This document shows, piece by piece, positions 1-6,000 of a stretch of DNA of 16,526 bases. The DNA lies in NCBI GenBank assembly GCA_002436415.1, contig DJMA01000023.1, positions 1 through 16,526 of the forward strand, in the 5' to 3' direction. Origin of the DNA: Bdellovibrionaceae bacterium UBA6502. Lineage in GTDB: Bacteria > Bdellovibrionota > Bdellovibrionia > Bdellovibrionales > UBA840. The notes under the pieces were generated by a model. It ran no database searches. It saw only the letters and a program-made list of their open reading frames with translations, and was not told where the DNA came from. Made by a program: the position numbers and the translations under genes. Within the stretch, counting starts at the first letter, position 1. Every line of letters begins with the position of its first letter.

Positions 1-60
1 CCGTTTTTGGGGTACAGATCAGTCATAGACCTAGGCTTTAGCTTTTAAAAACTTAATTTT

Positions 61-1743
61 TTAATTTCGAGAAGATACCTTAGCCCAAGTATCTTTTAGG
101 GTAACCGTTCGATTAAAAACTGCTTTTTCTGGAGTAGTGTCTGGGTCCGCCGTAAAAAAACCAAGTCTTTCAAACTGATAACAGTCACCTGGCTTTACTC
201 CATCCACTCCCTGTTCGATGAAGGCCGTTCGCATCAGCTGTTTGGATTCTGGATTCAAGGTAGACAAAAAGCCATCTTCTGCTGCAACTGGGTTTGGATG
301 AGCAAACAAACGGTCGTAAATTCGAACCTCTATGGGCTTAGCATACTTTGCTGAAACCCAGTGAATGATTCCTTTTACCTTCTTCATTCCCTCTGGAGTT
401 ACTCCACCAAAGGTTTCCTTAATGTAAGAGCATTTCAACTCAATGGGCTTTCCATTTTCATCTTGAATCACTTCATCACATTGGATCACATAGGCATTTC
501 GCAAGCGAACCATTCTACCTGGCCCTAGACGAAAAAACTTTTTCGGCGGGTCCATCATAAAATCATCATGTTCAATGTATAATTCTTTAGTGAATTTAAA
601 ATTTCTTTCCCCTAAATCTTTTTTAGGATGCTTTGGAGCTGAAACATCAACTTCTTCGTCCTCAGGAAAATTGGTGATAGTAACTTTCAATGGATTCGTA
701 ACTGCCATTCTTCTTTCCGCAATTTCATCTAAATCTTCGCGAATGGCGTGCTCTAAAGTACTCATACTAATGATATTATCTTTTTTTGTAATTCCAATTC
801 GATCACAAAAATTGCGAATGCTTTTAGGCGTAAAACCTCTTCTACGCATTCCGGAAATGGTTAACATTCGAGGGTCATCCCACGAATCAACATGACCCTC
901 TTCAACCAATTGGATCAGTCGGCGTTTACTCATTACGGTATGATCTAGGTTCAAACGAGAGAACTCGGTTTGTTCAGGGAAATGACTTACTTCTGCTGCC
1001 TTTAAATACCAATCATACAAAGGGCGGTGGTCAGCAAACTCTAAAGTACACAAGGAATGAGTGATTCCTTCGAAAGAATCTGAAAGTCCATGAGTGTAAT
1101 CATACATTGGATAAATACACCACTCGGTTCCCGTTTTAGGGTGAGCAGTCTTTTTTACTCGGTACATGATCGGATCACGCATATTCATATTTGGCGCGGC
1201 CATATCGATCTTTGCACGTAAAACACAAACTCCTTCGTTGTATTCACCATTTTTCATTTTCTCAAATTCGACCAGGTTTTCTTCTACACTTCGATCTCGA
1301 AACGGAGAATTTTTGCCTGGTTCTGTCAATGTACCACGGTATTCTTTGGTTTGCTCAGGGGTCATATGACAAACATAAGCCATTCCTCTTTCAATCATAG
1401 AAATAGCAATGTCGTACAGCTTCTGAAAATAGCTAGAGGAATAACACTCCTGATCCCATTCAAAGCCAAGCCATTTTACATCTTCTTTTATCGAATCGAT
1501 GTATTCTTGTTTTTCTGTTTCTGGATTTGTGTCGTCAAAACGAAGGTTGGTCTTACCATTGTATTGTGATTTCAAACCAAAGTTTAGACAAATGGACTTA
1601 GCATGACCAATGTGTAAATAACCATTTGGCTCTGGCGGAAAACGTGTATAGACCTGATCATATTTTTTAGTCTCTAGGTCCTTATCAATTTTTAATTGGA
1701 TAAAGTGCTTCGGTTTTTCCATTTTTTCTGAATTTTCAGCCAT
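61..1743 (-). CDS. glnS: Glutaminyl-tRNA synthetase (class I)
   Basis: Charges tRNA-Gln with glutamine in the cytoplasm using ATP. The protein is 560 residues from the ATG at 1743, close to the 554 of E. coli GlnRS, and is recognisably collinear with it end to end. The first signature reads PPEPNGYLHIGHAKS (HIGH at about residues 44-47). The KMSKS-equivalent reads VMSKR (about 270-274). The GlnRS-typical stretches FDDTNPE, WCIYPMYDYTH and the C-terminal VFNRTV-LKDTWAKV are all present, so the anticodon-binding beta-barrels are complete. An in-frame GTG at 1791 would add 16 residues. The ATG at 1743 is preferred because AGGAAAAGGAAT lies just upstream and the extra residues do not match the family. 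No neighbour appears co-transcribed. A GlnRS implies direct Gln-tRNA charging rather than sole reliance on GatCAB. Confidence 0.97.
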   Translation of the reverse strand: MAENSEKMEKPKHFIQLKIDKDLETKKYDQVYTRFPPEPNGYLHIGHAKSICLNFGLKSQYNGKTNLRFDDTNPETEKQEYIDSIKEDVKWLGFEWDQECYSSSYFQKLYDIAISMIERGMAYVCHMTPEQTKEYRGTLTEPGKNSPFRDRSVEENLVEFEKMKNGEYNEGVCVLRAKIDMAAPNMNMRDPIMYRVKKTAHPKTGTEWCIYPMYDYTHGLSDSFEGITHSLCTLEFADHRPLYDWYLKAAEVSHFPEQTEFSRLNLDHTVMSKRRLIQLVEEGHVDSWDDPRMLTISGMRRRGFTPKSIRNFCDRIGITKKDNIISMSTLEHAIREDLDEIAERRMAVTNPLKVTITNFPEDEEVDVSAPKHPKKDLGERNFKFTKELYIEHDDFMMDPPKKFFRLGPGRMVRLRNAYVIQCDEVIQDENGKPIELKCSYIKETFGGVTPEGMKKVKGIIHWVSAKYAKPIEVRIYDRLFAHPNPVAAEDGFLSTLNPESKQLMRTAFIEQGVDGVKPGDCYQFERLGFFTADPDTTPEKAVFNRTVTLKDTWAKVSSRN

Positions 1744-1838
1744 TCTTATTCCTTTTCCTGAGTCCGTTGGAATATCACAATTTTGGTCCACTGCTAATTA
1801 TTTTTTCAATATTTTTGAGCATTTACAGGAGATTGTCC

Positions 1839-1904
1839 ATGAATTCTGAGCCTTCCCTGGAAGATTGTATCTTTAGTCTAAATAAAAAGCTTTCAAAGCA
1901 GTAA
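1839..1904 (+). CDS. Possible 21-residue small protein
   Basis: An ATG at 1839 is preceded by AGGAG with a 7-nt spacer and opens a 21-codon frame ending TAA at 1902-1904. The product begins MNSEPSLEDC and ends in a lysine-rich tail (NKKLSKQ). It has one cysteine and no membrane segment. It lies divergent to glnS and upstream of the secreted protein at 2059. No homologue is recognised and no clear promoter is seen. The good ribosome-binding site is the only support, so chance is a real possibility. Confidence 0.3.
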   Translation: MNSEPSLEDCIFSLNKKLSKQ

Positions 1905-2058
1905 AAATAACGGCTCAAATGCCTGTTAAAGCCCAAGCGAACAGTAATTTTTGCGCAATTCGCCTTCCGAGCTAGAAGATTTAGAGTTTCCAGTGATTTC
2001 TTAATTTTTTTTAGATATCTAGAAGGACTGGCATTTTTATTGAAAGAGAATCATTGCG

Positions 2059-2829
2059 ATGAAAAGATTCAAAACCCTAGTATTTTTATTTTTTGCTGTA
2101 TTTGGTGACCTGGCCGCTGCCGAGGAAGACGAACGTATCAAGTCATGCCGTCTGAGCCTACGCAGTAAAATTTCAATGGAATGGCTTCCTAAAAAAGCCA
2201 AGCTAGATGACCAACTAAAAAATTCAGCAAGGGCTCCCCTCAGTGCTTACCTTTTTGTAGAATACATCAGAGAGTATTTTGGAGAAGCTAAACTCAATTC
2301 GAACTACATTCAAAATGTAATGACAAACGAATCATTACTAAAACATGGTCACAGTCTCTTTCGCTTGGGTGAACTCATAGAAGCAGAATTGATCGACGCC
2401 GGTCTACAGGATATAGCCAAGCTAAGTTACCAAGGACTTAAGCAGAGACCTGAAATCGAGGCCCAGCAACACGATAGCAAAATGCTCTTTGAGACTTTTA
2501 ATTTGAGATCTGAATTTTCAGAGGAACAACTAAAAAACTCCCAGCCACATATTGTTAGCTTCGATCGCTTTGGCCAGGATGGAACTTTCGAACTAAGCAG
2601 CTTCTTTATTCTACATTGGGATCCTAAGAAAAAGCTCTTTATTGCAACGGACCCACTTGAGCCTAAAATCCAATTTGAAGTTAAAACTTATAGTTCGAAG
2701 AAATCGAATCTGCCTAGAGTGATTAAAAAGAACAATCCTAGCTTTTTTCAGTTTTCAGGGAAGGATGCAATGAAAGAAAACTATGATTCAGCCTATTTTA
2801 TTCCAATGGCTTCTATTGGTTTGTTATAA
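2059..2829 (+). CDS. Secreted protein, possible catalytically dead C39/papain-fold protein
   Basis: A 256-residue protein with a signal peptide: MKRFK, a hydrophobic core, and a likely cleavage site near residues 19-22 (LAAAE). It is therefore exported, probably to the periplasm. No family match is certain. The layout resembles C39-type papain-fold proteins. Residues 55-75 (NSARAPLSAYLFVEYIREYF) look like the helix that starts with the catalytic Cys, but alanine stands where Cys would be. Residues 163-203 read as the beta-core (PHIVSF..., FFILHW, LFIATDPLEP), with the typical DP motif but serine in place of the usual His. The only cysteine is C30, outside this region. The start is supported by a weak GAGAA Shine-Dalgarno; the signal peptide begins directly at this ATG. 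It is monocistronic and convergent with the HPF-like pair. Function unknown; the fold assignment is inference. Confidence 0.8.
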   Translation: MKRFKTLVFLFFAVFGDLAAAEEDERIKSCRLSLRSKISMEWLPKKAKLDDQLKNSARAPLSAYLFVEYIREYFGEAKLNSNYIQNVMTNESLLKHGHSLFRLGELIEAELIDAGLQDIAKLSYQGLKQRPEIEAQQHDSKMLFETFNLRSEFSEEQLKNSQPHIVSFDRFGQDGTFELSSFFILHWDPKKKLFIATDPLEPKIQFEVKTYSSKKSNLPRVIKKNNPSFFQFSGKDAMKENYDSAYFIPMASIGLL

Positions 2830-2832
2830 ATC

Positions 2833-2860
2833 AAAAAGGGGCAAGAAGATTACCCCTTTC
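2833..2860 (-). terminator. Intrinsic terminator between convergent genes
   Basis: Read on the minus strand, AAAGGGG (2859-2853) pairs with CCCCTTT (2841-2835) around an 11-nt loop, and the U-run reaches 2833. It lies just after the stop of the downstream HPF-like gene at 2863, so it should end that operon. On the plus strand the same stem lacks a T-tract, so termination of the 2059 gene there is less certain. Confidence 0.7.
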
Positions 2861-2862
2861 AC

Positions 2863-3195
2863 TCAACCAGGCTTTAAATACCTTTGGCGTCGTCTTCTTT
2901 TTAAATCTTCTCTTATTTTTTGCAAACTCAATTTACGAAGTTTTTTAATTAAACTAGCCAAAATATTTGCTTCTTTTTGTACGACGATTTTCTCATTCTT
3001 TCCAAAAAGACAGAGAACCGCTGAGTAGGACTTTTTCTTCAAATTTTGTGCTTCAATTTTCAAGTCTACGAAAGCATCTTTACCTAAAAAAGATTGCACA
3101 TCCGAAATTAATTTCTCAATGTTCCGCTGAAGATACTTATCCTCTTCTATATTTTTCAAACGTAACTGGTAATTAGATAGTGATCTTAATTCCAT
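2863..3195 (-). CDS. HPF/RaiA-like ribosome-hibernation-type protein (second of pair)
   Basis: A 110-residue basic cytoplasmic protein. The predicted order is a first helix (about residues 17-37), three strands (about 42-50, 57-64, 68-73) and a long second helix (about 76-96). This is the beta-alpha-beta-beta-beta-alpha plan of the HPF/YfiA (RaiA) family, whose short members bind the 30S decoding region and inactivate ribosomes in stationary phase. The C-terminus carries an unusual Arg/Lys run (KRRRRQR, about 99-105), well suited to rRNA binding. It starts 12 nt after the stop of the gene at 3208, with AGGGAGG five nt before the ATG, so the two genes form an operon ending at the terminator at 2833. 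The family call comes from pattern and topology, not from a diagnostic motif. A generic small RNA-binding protein is the alternative. Confidence 0.7.
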   Translation of the reverse strand: MELRSLSNYQLRLKNIEEDKYLQRNIEKLISDVQSFLGKDAFVDLKIEAQNLKKKSYSAVLCLFGKNEKIVVQKEANILASLIKKLRKLSLQKIREDLKRRRRQRYLKPG

Positions 3196-3207
3196 AAAAA
3201 CCTCCCT

Positions 3208-3540
3208 CTAAATCGCTGTCTGAAAATCCCTTACTCCCTCCGACTGCTTCGGTAAAAAACGCATCGCCTTCCAATTCTCTAACTTTTGAAGAATATCCTT
3301 TTCTACCAATTGAGCAGCTAGAACTGGATCAGCCTCAATGGCTTCCGAAGAAAACAGATACTTTGATGATAAAAGTTCACAATTAATTTTTACAAAATCA
3401 TTTGTCTTGCCCACGATAAAGCTTAGGCTTGAGTCACTCGGCGCCGCTTCATCAATATTATCAATGATTCTAAAAATATGGTGTTTGTCAGACTCTTCCA
3501 AAGGAATGTCTGCAAAGTTGAGTTGTACATTTCTATACAT
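3208..3540 (-). CDS. HPF/RaiA-like protein (first of pair)
   Basis: A 110-residue cytoplasmic protein, the same length as the next gene. The order is strand (VQLNFADI), helix (about 14-31), strands (SLSFIVG, VKINCELL, YLFSSEAIEA) and a final helix (about 71-91, DPVLAAQLVEKDILQKLENWK). The step from an 'EAIEADPVLAAQLVEKDI' strand-turn to a helix closely resembles the HPF pattern 'a.d.dmyaaID...dkLe.Q'. A role in ribosome hibernation or translation control is inferred. The start has an ideal AAGGAGG five nt upstream (3546-3552). A strong promoter lies at 3661-3689 and a possible leader peptide at 3595-3621. Its charge differs from its partner: this one is roughly neutral to acidic while the second is very basic, so the two may act as a pair instead of being redundant. 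Confidence 0.7.
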   Translation of the reverse strand: MYRNVQLNFADIPLEESDKHHIFRIIDNIDEAAPSDSSLSFIVGKTNDFVKINCELLSSKYLFSSEAIEADPVLAAQLVEKDILQKLENWKAMRFLPKQSEGVRDFQTAI

Positions 3541-3594
3541 TCAAACCTCCTTGCTAAACAAAAAAATTCAAAATAAAAAAATGCATTCAATAGG

Positions 3595-3621
3595 TTATGG
3601 AAAATCTTCGTCTAGATACAT
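3595..3621 (-). CDS. Possible 8-residue leader peptide (MYLDEDFP)
   Basis: On the minus strand an ATG at 3621 follows AGGAGG (3632-3627) with a 5-nt spacer. It encodes MYLDEDFP before TAA at 3597-3595. It sits inside the predicted 5' leader of the HPF-like operon, about 30 nt downstream of the predicted transcription start and 54 nt before the next ATG. The very good ribosome-binding site suggests that ribosomes load here. The ending D-F-P before a stop is of the type that can slow termination. No clear attenuator hairpin follows. Confidence 0.4.
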   Translation of the reverse strand: MYLDEDFP

Positions 3622-3660
3622 ACTCACCTCCTCACTTTTGAAGAACTAAGAATCTAAAAA

Positions 3661-3689
3661 AATTATCGGAATTTTCAAAAAAATGTCAA
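3661..3689 (-). promoter_or_regulatory. Sigma-70-type promoter of the HPF-like operon
   Basis: On the minus strand a perfect TTGACA (3689-3684) is followed after 17 bp by ATAATT (3666-3661); TAATTT with an 18-bp spacer is an alternative. The start site would be near 3653, giving a leader of about 113 nt before the ATG at 3540. Confidence 0.7.
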
Positions 3690-3803
3690 TACCCTAAAAT
3701 AAGAAATTTTATTTTTTTCACTAAGAACTTATCGATCTACTGTACAAGTCCCAGAAAATATTAAGTTTTTCTTGCTATCGAGAGAACCTGGGCCTAGTCA
3801 AAC

Positions 3804-4694
3804 CTACTTCTTTGATTTCCGGTGAAAATAATCATTTAAAACTTTTCTAATCACTAATTTATTGGCAGATAAGCTTGGAAAAATGGCCCACAGACCAGTT
3901 TTTAGTTCTTTCAGTTCCCCTAGTAATTTCAAATCCCCTCTTTGTAACTGGTTCTTAACGGCCCGATGAGGAAGAATAGAAAAACTTTGCGTATGTTTCG
4001 TGATTACCTTCATCAAAGTGATATCATCTACTTCCCCAATTTTTTCTGGATGAATGTTTTCCCGATCAAAAAAATATTCCACATCCTCTTGCAAACGCCC
4101 TTGATTGGAAAATGAGATATAATGATAGTCTTCCAAGTTTTTAGGAAACTTACGTTTATTAAACTCTAAATCCTTAGGACCGACTGCAACTATTTTATCT
4201 TGTCCCAATAGAATCGACTTTAACTTTTTACTTTTACCATAGTTACCATCGGATAAAATTAGATCAATTTCACCTCGATCCATTTTTTTCATTAACTCTT
4301 CTTGAGAGCCTTGGGTAATTCGGATGTAAACGCTGTCATCTTGCCAGAGCTTCATTGAGAAATTATATATAAATGAGTTAGACAAAGACTGAATTGCTCC
4401 AATATTGATTTTTACTCGCTCTGCCTTTCCTCGAATGGGCAAGGCATTTTCTAACTCATCGGCAATGGCGAAGAGTTTTTCTGCTTTTTTTAAAACGAAT
4501 CTTCCGTTTCGATTTAAATCTAGCTTTCTGTGTTTACGAATAAAAACATCAAAACCCAAGTCTTCTTCTAGCTCTTTAATTTGCGAACTAATCGTTGGTT
4601 GGGTTAAATGAAGTTTTTCACTAGCGGATTTTACAGAGCCTTCCTTAGCCACTATGTAAAAATAGTAAAGTTTATTCAGATTGATCTTATTCAT
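3804..4694 (-). CDS. LysR-family transcriptional regulator, NhaR-like
   Basis: A 296-residue DNA-binding regulator of normal LysR length. The winged helix-turn-helix is at the N-terminus (about residues 6-65; the recognition part reads GSVKSASEKLHLTQPTISSQIKELE). The effector-binding domain follows from about residue 93. The opening INLNKLYYFYIVAKEGSVKSA and the later EVDDITLMKVI resemble E. coli NhaR, which activates nhaA and osmC in response to Na+ and osmotic or alkaline stress. The symbol is withheld because the true ligand and targets are unknown and no antiporter is adjacent. AGAGGTGA precedes the ATG. The gene diverges from dps, and a LysR-type palindrome lies 15 bp upstream of its start, which fits autoregulation and control of the dps operon. 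Confidence 0.9.
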   Translation of the reverse strand: MNKINLNKLYYFYIVAKEGSVKSASEKLHLTQPTISSQIKELEEDLGFDVFIRKHRKLDLNRNGRFVLKKAEKLFAIADELENALPIRGKAERVKINIGAIQSLSNSFIYNFSMKLWQDDSVYIRITQGSQEELMKKMDRGEIDLILSDGNYGKSKKLKSILLGQDKIVAVGPKDLEFNKRKFPKNLEDYHYISFSNQGRLQEDVEYFFDRENIHPEKIGEVDDITLMKVITKHTQSFSILPHRAVKNQLQRGDLKLLGELKELKTGLWAIFPSLSANKLVIRKVLNDYFHRKSKK

Positions 4695-4708
4695 AAATCA
4701 CCTCTTAC

Positions 4709-4727
4709 GATTAGATAATAACTAATC
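4709..4727. promoter_or_regulatory. Palindromic LysR box between lysR and dps
   Basis: GATTAG and CTAATC form a perfect 6-bp inverted repeat around 7 bp, containing the T-N11-A core (TAGATAATAACTA) typical of LysR-family binding sites. It lies close to the regulator's own start codon and about 100 bp upstream of the Dps ATG. If TATTAC at 4775-4780 is the dps -10, the box centre falls near -69, where LysR activators usually bind. That -10 has no good -35 partner, as expected for an activated promoter. Confidence 0.6.
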
Positions 4728-4785
4728 AAAACACAAAAATAAATCAATTTTAAATATGTGAAAATTTTTGAGACTATTACAAGTG

Positions 4786-4816
4786 AAAGGAGGCGGATGT
4801 AAACAAACTTATCCGC
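4786..4816 (+). promoter_or_regulatory. Remote Shine-Dalgarno plus hairpin before dps
   Basis: AAAGGAGG (4786-4793) is an ideal ribosome-binding site, but it lies 35 nt before the Dps ATG at 4829. Between them GCGGAT (4793-4798) pairs with ATCCGC (4811-4816), with one more G-U pair possible. Folding the hairpin would leave an apparent spacing of about 12 nt. An in-frame TAA at 4820-4822 rules out an upstream in-frame start, and there is no other Shine-Dalgarno nearer the ATG. Confidence 0.5.
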
Positions 4817-4828
4817 ATTTAAAATATT

Positions 4829-5356
4829 ATGAGAACGTCAACTAAAGAAAATATTGAAACTTCGTTTATTAAGAAAACCAAAGCAAGTCCTAAATTGGCT
4901 GTAGACAAAAGCACTGCAACCACAGTGGACTATTTAAACTCTTTGCTAGCCAACGAGTTTAGCTTGTTTACAAAAACATTAAACTACCATTGGAACATCA
5001 CAGGTCCACGATTCCACAGTATGCACGAGTTCTTAGATGAACAATACCACAGTTTATTAGAAGTCGTCGATGAAGTCGCTGAACGAATCCGACAACTAGA
5101 TGCCTTTCCAAATGGTACACTTAAAAATTTTGATAAAAAAAGTGTATTGGATAATTTAAATGATTCGTCACCACAAACTTCAACTATGATTTCGGATTTG
5201 GTCAATGACCACGAAACCATCGATGAACAGATTAAGCTTATTTTAAAAAGCTTAGAGAAAAATGGCGACGATCCAGCCACAGAAGATTTACTAGGTGGCT
5301 TATCCAAGAAACATGAAGAAATGAAGTGGATGCTAAAGTCACATTTAGATAGTTAA
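4829..5356 (+). CDS. dps: Dps-family DNA-binding ferritin
   Basis: A 175-residue Dps (DNA protection during starvation) protein, which forms dodecamers that oxidise Fe(II) with H2O2, store iron and shield DNA. The intersubunit ferroxidase ligands are all present: H54, H66, D70, D81 and E85, matching E. coli H51, H63, D67, D78 and E82 with a constant offset of 3. The surrounding sequence YHWNITGPRFHSMHEFLDE is the family signature. The N-terminal ~28 residues are lysine-rich (KK at 15-16, further K at 6, 18, 22 and 27) and could bind DNA as in E. coli Dps. It is first in a plus-strand operon with 5378 and 5678 and is divergent from the LysR regulator. The start is fixed by an upstream in-frame stop, yet it lacks a nearby Shine-Dalgarno; see the remote site at 4786. 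Confidence 0.95.
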   Translation: MRTSTKENIETSFIKKTKASPKLAVDKSTATTVDYLNSLLANEFSLFTKTLNYHWNITGPRFHSMHEFLDEQYHSLLEVVDEVAERIRQLDAFPNGTLKNFDKKSVLDNLNDSSPQTSTMISDLVNDHETIDEQIKLILKSLEKNGDDPATEDLLGGLSKKHEEMKWMLKSHLDS

Positions 5357-5377
5357 TAAATAACAAAGGGGGATTTT

Positions 5378-5674
5378 ATGTATTGGGTTTTTCCGTACTA
5401 CTGGAATTATCAGAATGCCTGGAATCTTCTTACCAAACTCTTTCGCAAAGATAAGTTGAAAGAGATAGACGAGAGATCCGAAGACGCTATTGATGAATTT
5501 GATAGGTCTGATCAAACTGAAGTACAAACTAACTTCAATCGCTATGAAAGCGATCACAGGATTTGGATCTCCAAGGAAGAAGATCCTCGCTTGGACCCTT
5601 CTCGCGGGGGAAGGGACCCAACCGACAGCACATTAAATTTTAATTTTATTCACTCACTCACGAAAGGAGTATAA
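5378..5674 (+). CDS. Small protein of unknown function in the dps operon
   Basis: A 98-residue protein starting 21 nt after dps, with AAGGGGGA seven nt before its ATG. The N-terminus is strikingly aromatic (MYWVFPYYWNYQNAW), too polar and short for a clear signal peptide or membrane span. The middle is highly charged (about residues 23-65, many D, E, R and K), followed by a DPRLDPSRGGRDP stretch likely to be disordered. The last codons overlap the Shine-Dalgarno of the next gene and only 3 nt separate the two, so translation is probably coupled. No family is recognised. Position in the operon suggests a stress role, nothing more. Confidence 0.75.
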   Translation: MYWVFPYYWNYQNAWNLLTKLFRKDKLKEIDERSEDAIDEFDRSDQTEVQTNFNRYESDHRIWISKEEDPRLDPSRGGRDPTDSTLNFNFIHSLTKGV

Positions 5675-5677
5675 TTA

Positions 5678-5962
5678 ATGAATCAATCAAATTTTAGCAC
5701 TCCGAGTGCCAAAGATTTAAATAAAATGGACCAAGAGATTTCGGCTTTAAAAGAGAGAGCAAAAATCAGTAAAATAAAAGCCCAGGAATCTTTCGAAACA
5801 CAGGTGCGAGCTGTAGAAGATCAGTTTGATTTGGTTTCGAAGAAAGTAGACAGGCTTGGTCAAAAAGCAGATATGGCATCTGGTGAAATGAAAAGAGGCC
5901 TAAGTGAAGCCTGGGGAAAACTTCGGGATTCCTTTAACAAAGCCTCACAGTATCTGCATTAG
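5678..5962 (+). CDS. Small coiled-coil protein, stress-protein type
   Basis: A 94-residue, almost wholly helical protein without signal peptide or membrane segment. After a short polar N-terminus (residues 1-12), heptad-like spacing runs from about residue 15 to 90. The C-terminal piece SEAWGKLRDSFNKASQYL resembles the 'AW.eL..af.kA..yl' ending of small coiled-coil proteins annotated in cyanobacteria and proteobacteria as sll1863-type stress response proteins. That likeness is from memory and modest. AAAGGAG lies within the preceding gene's last codons. It is the last gene of the dps operon, with a strong terminator four nt after its stop. Confidence 0.8.
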   Translation: MNQSNFSTPSAKDLNKMDQEISALKERAKISKIKAQESFETQVRAVEDQFDLVSKKVDRLGQKADMASGEMKRGLSEAWGKLRDSFNKASQYLH

Positions 5963-5965
5963 CTT

Positions 5966-6000
5966 AAAACGGTTTTCGAAGGAAAACCGTTTTATTTTTT
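5966..6000 (+). terminator. Intrinsic terminator of the dps operon
   Basis: A perfect 12-bp stem (5966-5977 with 5982-5993), GAAG loop, then ATTTTTT. The stop codon of the convergent large gene (5992-5994) lies inside the right arm, so the two transcription units share this boundary. On the minus strand the tail is only TTTTAAGC, so it is weaker in that direction. Confidence 0.9.

Noticed and set aside
1744..1791. GTG at 1791 as the start of glnS
   Set aside because: The extra 16 residues are unlike GlnRS N-termini, and the ATG at 1743 has a clear Shine-Dalgarno and the expected length.
4797..4802. ATG-TAA start-stop element directly after AAAGGAGG
   Set aside because: Spacing to the ATG is only 3 nt, too short for efficient initiation. 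It is mentioned only as a possible part of the dps leader.
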